Source: [Eubacterium] saphenum (lineage in GTDB: Bacteria > Bacillota > Clostridia > Lachnospirales > Anaerotignaceae). From it: a stretch of DNA of 43,367 bases. The translations under genes were made by a program, and so were the position numbers. The stretch lies in the NCBI GenBank assembly GCA_004557645.1, contig SFGI01000018.1, forward strand, positions 1-43,367, given 5' to 3'. Each line of letters begins with the position of its first letter. Position 1 is the stretch's first letter. The notes beneath the pieces are model-generated. The model saw nothing but the letters and a program-made list of their open reading frames with translations, ran no database searches and was not told the DNA's origin. Positions 38,954 through 43,367 of this stretch are shown here, one piece after another.

Positions 38954-39949
38954 ATGATGTTTGAGATCGGCAAAATACCTCCCGAGATTTTGGAGAAGAT
39001 CGTGATGAAGCCCATGATGGAAAGCAGAGTGAAACGGGATGATGTGATCCTGCGCCCGAAAACAGGGGAGGATTGCTCTGCCATCGACCTGGGTGGAGAA
39101 TTCTGCATCCTTTCCACAGACCCTATCACAGGGGCGGCGAAGGATATCGGCTATCTGGCGGTACAGATCAACTGCAACGATATCTATTCCGCAGGGGCAG
39201 AGCCTGTTGGCGTGCTGCTGACGGTCCTGCTGCCCCCTGAAAGCGAGGAAGCCCTGCTGGAAGAAATGATGACAGGAGCCATCCGGGCAGCAGAGGAAAG
39301 AAATATCGAGATTCTGGGCGGTCATACAGAAGTGACTGATGTGGTCTGCAAGCCTGTCATCTCCGCAGCGGTCATTGGGAAAACAAGGGAGAGAAAAATC
39401 CTTTCCACCGGCGGTGCAAAGGCAGGGCAGGATGTTGTGATGACAAAATGGGCAGGTACAGAGGGCACAGCCATCCTTGCCAAGGAATGGGAGGAAGGAT
39501 TGAGAGCCTATCTGACAGAGGAAGAACTGAAAACTGCCCAGGATATGAAGAATTATCTTTCCGTCGGGAAGGAATCAGAGATTGCCTTTGCCCATGGGGC
39601 AACCGCCATGCATGATGCTACGGAAGGCGGCATTTTGGGTGCAGTCTGGGAAGTTGCGGAATGTTCCGGTCTGGGGGTAGATGTGTTTGTGGAAAGCATC
39701 CCCGTCAAAGAAGAAACAAAGAAGATCTGCAAAGCGATGGGCATCGATTATCTGGGCTTGATTTCCAGCGGGACCATGATCATTGCGGCAGAGGATGGCC
39801 ATAAGCTGGTGGAAAAGCTGCAGGCAGAAGGTATTGCGGCGGCTGTCATCGGAAAGCTGACAGACGGCGGCAAATATATGTTGGTGAACGGCATGAGACT
39901 GCCTTTGGCGCAGCCGAAAAGTGATGCCCTGTATGATGCAAAGCTTTGA
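38954..39949 (+). CDS. AIR synthase-related protein (HypE/ThiL/SelD-like fold)
   Basis: A 331-residue member of the PurM/AIR synthase superfamily. The N-terminal ATP-binding half has DDVILRPKTGEDCSAIDLG and GYLAVQINCNDIYSAGAEPVGVLLTVLLP, followed by EILGGHTEVTD. The C-terminal half has AMHDATEGGILGAVWEVAECSGLGVDV, strongly like HypE. HypE dehydrates a carbamoyl group for the [NiFe]-hydrogenase cyanide ligand, but its C-terminal Cys tail is absent (it ends DALYDAKL) and no hyp genes are near. So the substrate is unknown. AAAGGATG is upstream; ATG 38957 is an alternative start. Confidence 0.87.
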   Translation: MMFEIGKIPPEILEKIVMKPMMESRVKRDDVILRPKTGEDCSAIDLGGEFCILSTDPITGAAKDIGYLAVQINCNDIYSAGAEPVGVLLTVLLPPESEEALLEEMMTGAIRAAEERNIEILGGHTEVTDVVCKPVISAAVIGKTRERKILSTGGAKAGQDVVMTKWAGTEGTAILAKEWEEGLRAYLTEEELKTAQDMKNYLSVGKESEIAFAHGATAMHDATEGGILGAVWEVAECSGLGVDVFVESIPVKEETKKICKAMGIDYLGLISSGTMIIAAEDGHKLVEKLQAEGIAAAVIGKLTDGGKYMLVNGMRLPLAQPKSDALYDAKL

Positions 39950-40003
39950 CAGAAGATTTTTATGCAAACAAAAGAGAAGGACTGGAGAGAAGGCGTCAGT
40001 GAG

Positions 40004-41182
40004 ATGAGAAATTTTATTGCGAAACATATTGAGGAAATGGAATGGTCAGGGATTCGGAAATTTGCGGATATTGCGGCACAGGTGCCCGATGCCCTGTCCC
40101 TTTGCGTGGGCGAGCCGGATTTCAAGACACCGGAACGGGTGCGCCGTGCGGCGATGCAGTCTTTGGAAGAAGGGAAAACAAGATATTCTATGAACATGGG
40201 CTTGCCGGAATTGCGGGCGGCCATCGCTCATTACATGGAACGTCGTTTTGGATTGAGATATGACCCTGCCCAGGAAATTTTGTGCACCATCGGTGCTTCT
40301 GAGGCAATCGATGTGGCACTGCGGACCGTCATCGAGCCGGGGGATGAAATTTTGGTGGTAGAGCCTTCCTATGTGGCTTATAAGCCTGCCATCGCTTTGG
40401 AGCATGGTGTTTCCGTTGTGGTGGAGACAAAGGCGGAAAATGACTTTAAACTGCAGCCCGAGGAATTGGAAGCAGCCATCACGCCCAAAACAAAAGCATT
40501 GATCCTGCCCTATCCCAATAACCCCACCGGGGCGATCATGGAAAAAGAGGATCTGGAAAAACTGGTGCCTGTGATTTTGAAGCATGATCTATTGGTGATT
40601 TCTGATGAAATTTATGCGGAACTGACCTATGGCGGAAAGAATCATTTCTCCATTGCTGCGCTGGATGGCATGAGGGAAAGAACTATCGTGCTGAATGGCT
40701 TTGCCAAATCCTTCTCTATGACAGGCTGGAGACTGGGTTTTGCAGCTGGCCCGGCGGTGCTGATCCAGGCGATGCGGAAGGTACATGCTTATGTCATCAT
40801 GTGCGCCCCTGCACCCAGTCAGTATGGTGCCATTGAAGCATTGCGGGACGATGCCCTCTGTGATGCCGATATCGCCCGGATGCGGGCGGCTTATGATGAG
40901 AGAAGAAAATATCTGTTGGGGGAATTCAATCGCCTTGGGATGACCTGTTTTGAGCCCAGAGGGGCATTCTATGTATTCCCGTCCATCGGGCTGACAGGAC
41001 TGACCTCTCAGCAGTTTTGCGAAAGGCTGCTCTTTGAGGGGGGCGTTGCGGTGGTGCCTGGGGATGCCTTTGGGGAAAGCGGCGAAGGATTTGTCCGCAT
41101 TTCCTATGCCTACAGCATGGAACAGCTGAAAATCTGTATTGGAAAAATAGAAGAGTTTTTGCGGAAGAGAGGTTGTATCTGA
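40004..41182 (+). CDS. PLP-dependent aminotransferase, class I/II
   Basis: A 392-residue fold-type I aminotransferase that moves amino groups between an amino acid and a 2-oxo acid. LSLCVGEPDFKTPERV is the family start, ILPYPNNPTGAIM and VISDEIYAELTY bind PLP, and the Schiff-base Lys is in NGFAKSFSMTGWRLGF; VRISYAYSMEQL contains the carboxylate-binding Arg. Start at 40004 (RNFIAKHIEEMEWSGIRKF) matches the family; the in-frame ATG at 39962 lacks a ribosome site and adds 14 residues. It follows the AIRS-like gene by 54 bases, probably cotranscribed. Exact substrate (aspartate, aromatic or alanine) cannot be read from sequence. Confidence 0.92.
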   Translation: MRNFIAKHIEEMEWSGIRKFADIAAQVPDALSLCVGEPDFKTPERVRRAAMQSLEEGKTRYSMNMGLPELRAAIAHYMERRFGLRYDPAQEILCTIGASEAIDVALRTVIEPGDEILVVEPSYVAYKPAIALEHGVSVVVETKAENDFKLQPEELEAAITPKTKALILPYPNNPTGAIMEKEDLEKLVPVILKHDLLVISDEIYAELTYGGKNHFSIAALDGMRERTIVLNGFAKSFSMTGWRLGFAAGPAVLIQAMRKVHAYVIMCAPAPSQYGAIEALRDDALCDADIARMRAAYDERRKYLLGEFNRLGMTCFEPRGAFYVFPSIGLTGLTSQQFCERLLFEGGVAVVPGDAFGESGEGFVRISYAYSMEQLKICIGKIEEFLRKRGCI

Positions 41183-41186
41183 TCCC

Positions 41187-41215
41187 TTGACGCAGGGCAT
41201 TTTTTGGACTATACT
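41187..41215 (+). promoter_or_regulatory. Promoter of the manganese riboswitch-mntP transcript
   Basis: TTGACG (41187-41192), 17 bp, TATACT (41210-41215), only a few bases after the aminotransferase stop. Confidence 0.9.
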
Positions 41216-41225
41216 AATAGTACTC

Positions 41226-41395
41226 GTGAGGGAGTAGCAAGCGCAGGGGACTGCGTAGCAAGTCAACATACTGGTCGATAAAGGATCTGGCTTGTTTTAA
41301 AATGCGAGACTCATGTATAACTGGAAAGCTATACATGGAGTCTGTCTATAGAACGAACGGCCCAGGTATGGTTTTCACCATACTTGGGCTTTTTT
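41226..41395 (+). ncRNA. yybP-ykoY manganese riboswitch with terminator
   Basis: P1 pairs GTGAG (41226-41230) with CTCAT (41310-41314). The conserved GGGAGTAGC (41230-41238) leads into a P2 hairpin GCGCAG-GGGA-CTGCGT and an AAGTCAACATACTGG arm that returns in TGGCTT, followed by GCGAGAC. This is the order of the known manganese-sensing aptamer. A switching region (ATGTATA/TATACAT) precedes a 12-bp terminator (41360-41371 with 41378-41389, T6). The downstream gene, mntP, is a known target; manganese binding should prevent termination. Confidence 0.9.
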
Positions 41396-41443
41396 GTTTT
41401 AGAAAGAATGGAAAGGTCATATAGGATAGAGGAGGAGCTTTTT

Positions 41444-42028
41444 ATGACGATTGGATTTATGTTCTTTTTCAACAGCGTATTGCTGGGGGTTGGGCTGGCG
41501 ATGGATGCCTTTTCCGTTTCTTTGGCAAATGGGCTCAATGAGCCGCAAATGAAAAAAAGCCGTATGTGCGGCATTGCTGGGGTATTTGCTTTCTTTCAGG
41601 CACTGATGCCTATGGTAGGGTGGATCTGTATTCATACCATTGTAAATACTTTTCAGGCATTTGAAAAGCTGATCCCTTGGATTGCTTTGGCACTGCTGGG
41701 CTATATCGGCGGGAGCATGCTGCGGGAAGGCCTCAAGGGCGGCGAAGAGGAAGCGGAGCTGCATGGGGTTGGTTTCGCTGCGCTGATGGTACAGGGCGTA
41801 GCCACATCCATCGATGCCCTGTCTGTAGGGTTTACCATTGCCGATTATGATTTTGGCATGGCGCTGCTGGCAGCGATCATCATTGCGGTTGTGACCTTTG
41901 TGATCTGCTTTTGGGGGCTGGATATTGGGAAAAAGGTCGGCACCAAATTGGCAGGTAAGGCTAGCATTTTGGGCGGCGTGATCCTGATTTTCATTGGTCT
42001 GGAAATTTTTATCACCGGTATTTTCTGA
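41444..42028 (+). CDS. mntP: Manganese efflux pump MntP
   Basis: MntP (194 aa) exports excess manganese. It has six membrane helices; the metal-binding aspartates lie in GLAMDAFSVSLANGL (residue about 21) and in the repeat GVATSIDALSVGFTI (residue about 124), the internal two-fold repeat typical of the family. ATG 41444 with GAGGAG upstream is chosen over ATG 41384, which falls inside the riboswitch terminator. Expression is expected to rise with manganese. Confidence 0.95.
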   Translation: MTIGFMFFFNSVLLGVGLAMDAFSVSLANGLNEPQMKKSRMCGIAGVFAFFQALMPMVGWICIHTIVNTFQAFEKLIPWIALALLGYIGGSMLREGLKGGEEEAELHGVGFAALMVQGVATSIDALSVGFTIADYDFGMALLAAIIIAVVTFVICFWGLDIGKKVGTKLAGKASILGGVILIFIGLEIFITGIF

Positions 42029-42155
42029 TGGATTTAACAGCTTTTTCAGAGATTGTTGGTCAAACAGGAATTTTGCATGACAATGCCATACATACGATGG
42101 ATGAAGAATAGACCGGTGTTTCCGTAAAGAAAGTTCTGCGAAGAGAGTGTTTTTG

Positions 42156-42164
42156 TGATATAAT
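42156..42164 (+). promoter_or_regulatory. Extended -10 promoter of the sirtuin gene
   Basis: TG (42156-42157) then TATAAT (42159-42164), without a clear -35. Its position inside an in-frame ATG (42163) favours the later start at 42202. Confidence 0.7.
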
Positions 42165-42201
42165 GAAAGAAATTGAGAAAGATGAGATAGGAGGGGTTCT
42201 G

Positions 42202-42939
42202 ATGGATGAAAAATGGAAACAGTTGAAGAAATGGATCGATGAAAGCGATAATATCGTTTTCTTTGGCGGCGCGGGGGTATCTACGGAAAGCGGCATTCCT
42301 GATTTCCGCAGTGAAAATGGTATTTTTCAGGCGATCAATGAATATGGCGTGCGCCCGGAAGTGATTTTGAGCCATACATTTTTTGAACAGAACCCTGAGG
42401 TTTTTTTCAAATACTATAAGAAAACACTGCTGTATCCCGATGCGAAGCCCAATGACTGCCACAAGGCACTGGCAAAGCTGGAGGAAATGGGCAAGCTGAA
42501 AGCGGTCATCACCCAGAATATCGATGACCTGCACCAGAGAGCCGGCAGCAAAAATGTATTGGAGCTCCATGGTACGCTGTATAAAAATTATTGCGTGAAA
42601 TGCGGCAAAACCTTTGATTTGGATTATGTGACAGCCGACGAGGGTATCACACGCTGCGATGCCTGCGGCGGTATCGTGCGCCCCGATGTTGTATTGTATG
42701 AAGAAGGCTTGGATCAGGAAACGATTTATCAGTCTGTGGATTTTATCAGCAAGGCGGATCTGCTGATCATTGGCGGGACCAGCCTGAATGTTTACCCTGC
42801 GGCAGGGCTGCTGAATTATTACAGAGGGAACAAGTTGGTGCTGGTGAATAAATCTGCTACTTCTTATGATAATAAAGCGGCACTGGTGATCGCAGAAAAT
42901 ATTGGAGAGGTCTTCAGAAAAGTTGTGCTGGAAGGTTGA
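42202..42939 (+). CDS. cobB: NAD-dependent protein deacylase (sirtuin)
   Basis: A 245-residue sirtuin that removes acetyl or other acyl groups from lysine using NAD. GGAGVSTESGIPDFRS (residues 22-37) binds NAD, TQNIDDLHQRAG is the second motif, and the catalytic His is in LELHGTL. The zinc site is CVKC...CDAC, and the final GTSLNVYPAAGL binds cofactor. No Tyr/Arg pair of the succinyl-specific class is evident at the usual place, so plain deacetylation is more likely. ATG 42202 follows AGGAGGGG. Confidence 0.95.
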   Translation: MDEKWKQLKKWIDESDNIVFFGGAGVSTESGIPDFRSENGIFQAINEYGVRPEVILSHTFFEQNPEVFFKYYKKTLLYPDAKPNDCHKALAKLEEMGKLKAVITQNIDDLHQRAGSKNVLELHGTLYKNYCVKCGKTFDLDYVTADEGITRCDACGGIVRPDVVLYEEGLDQETIYQSVDFISKADLLIIGGTSLNVYPAAGLLNYYRGNKLVLVNKSATSYDNKAALVIAENIGEVFRKVVLEG

Positions 42940-42961
42940 ACCTTATCATTTGATTCATTGA

Positions 42962-42986
42962 AAAAGCCTTGATTTTCAAGGCTTTT
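42962..42986 (+). terminator. Terminator after cobB
   Basis: Eleven-base-pair stem (42962-42972 with 42976-42986) ending in T4; also A-rich upstream, so possibly bidirectional. Confidence 0.82.
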
Positions 42987-43027
42987 CCGAATTTTGAAAT
43001 TTTTTTGAAAAAAGTTGAATTTTTTGC

Positions 43028-43056
43028 TTGACAATATGACATACCTTTGCTAAAAT
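43028..43056 (+). promoter_or_regulatory. rRNA operon promoter
   Basis: Consensus TTGACA (43028-43033), 17 bp, TAAAAT (43051-43056), preceded by an AT-rich tract with A6 and T5 runs that may act as an UP element. Confidence 0.93.
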
Positions 43057-43282
43057 AATCATTGCACTGCGGAAGTGCTGTGAACTTTGAAAATAGAATA
43101 GCGTACTATGAACACACAACCCATAGTCAATTCAAGCAAACGGAAACGAATGCTAATAAGGTAGTGGGGAAGATGCCCCACCCGCGCAAGCGGCTTTGCG
43201 AAGCAAAGTACTGAAAAGACAGTTTGCCGGTTTAGAAAAACCGGAGGTAATTAGCCAGATTAACTGGTTAGCGATTAAACTT
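43057..43282 (+). promoter_or_regulatory. rRNA leader with boxA-like element
   Basis: TGAACTTTGAAAA (43080-43092) resembles the boxA antitermination site of Firmicutes rRNA operons. A GTGGGG...CCCCAC hairpin follows (about 43163-43180), then a CCGGTTT...AAACCGG stem near 43230-43243. These precede the 16S processing region. Confidence 0.75.

Positions 43283-43367
<85 letters not shown>

Noticed and set aside
42029..42201. Possible small gene between mntP and the sirtuin gene
   Set aside because: No frame with a ribosome site; only the extended -10 promoter is supported.

Overview
The window looks like a chromosomal segment of a low-to-moderate GC Gram-positive anaerobe of the class Clostridia, probably Lachnospirales. 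An Anaerotignum-like genus is a guess from the overall gene set and the start of the 16S rRNA. Supporting signs are sigma-A promoters with 16-18 bp spacers, strong AGGAGG ribosome binding sites, Firmicutes gene order, a C-minus S4, a zinc-type S14, an L13 leader and a yybP-ykoY manganese riboswitch.

Region 1 (1-2066): the 3' end of an electron-transfer flavoprotein alpha gene with its terminator, an unrecognised charged coiled-coil protein, and a strong promoter with a long untranslated leader. Region 2 (2067-17855): a fused S10-spc-alpha ribosomal superoperon, rpsJ to rplQ, including secY, adk, infA and rpoA. A small KOW-domain protein sits between adk and infA where map is commonly found. 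Several intergenic gaps carry clear RNA hairpins or leader-like folds. rplV (L22) is broken in this sequence by a 5' deletion/frameshift and a 41-bp tandem duplication. L22 is normally essential, so this is either an assembly error or a real lesion compensated elsewhere.

Region 3 (17856-22974): a divergent 66-aa membrane or exported peptide whose promoter is flanked by an 11-bp-phased direct-repeat array, then ecfA1-ecfA2-ecfT (energising module of an ECF vitamin transporter), truA, and rplM-rpsI behind a consensus promoter and an L13-type leader. Region 4 (23000-28130): a two-component system whose response regulator lacks its linker region, a small membrane protein behind phased repeats, an iron-type alcohol dehydrogenase overlapping an aldehyde dehydrogenase, and a small membrane protein on the minus strand.

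Region 5 (28130-31092): an FMN alpha-hydroxy-acid oxidoreductase with an N-terminal cysteine cluster, then a DUF134 - Mrp/NBP35 ATPase - NifX-like operon behind a promoter with two identical palindromic half-operators, suggesting iron-sulfur or metal handling. Region 6 (31093-33590): 750 bp of AT-rich DNA, an alanine/sodium symporter with ribosomal-protein-like codon use, a 60-bp near-perfect palindrome and tRNA-Arg(ACG) on the minus strand. Region 7 (33576-43367): a family 4 glycosyltransferase (minus), a UvrD-type helicase, a 39-aa membrane peptide, a VanW/G5 envelope protein, an AIR-synthase-like protein, an aminotransferase, a manganese riboswitch plus mntP, a sirtuin, and an rRNA promoter, leader and the first 85 nt of a 16S rRNA.

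All calls come from reading the sequence and remembered family features; no database search was run.
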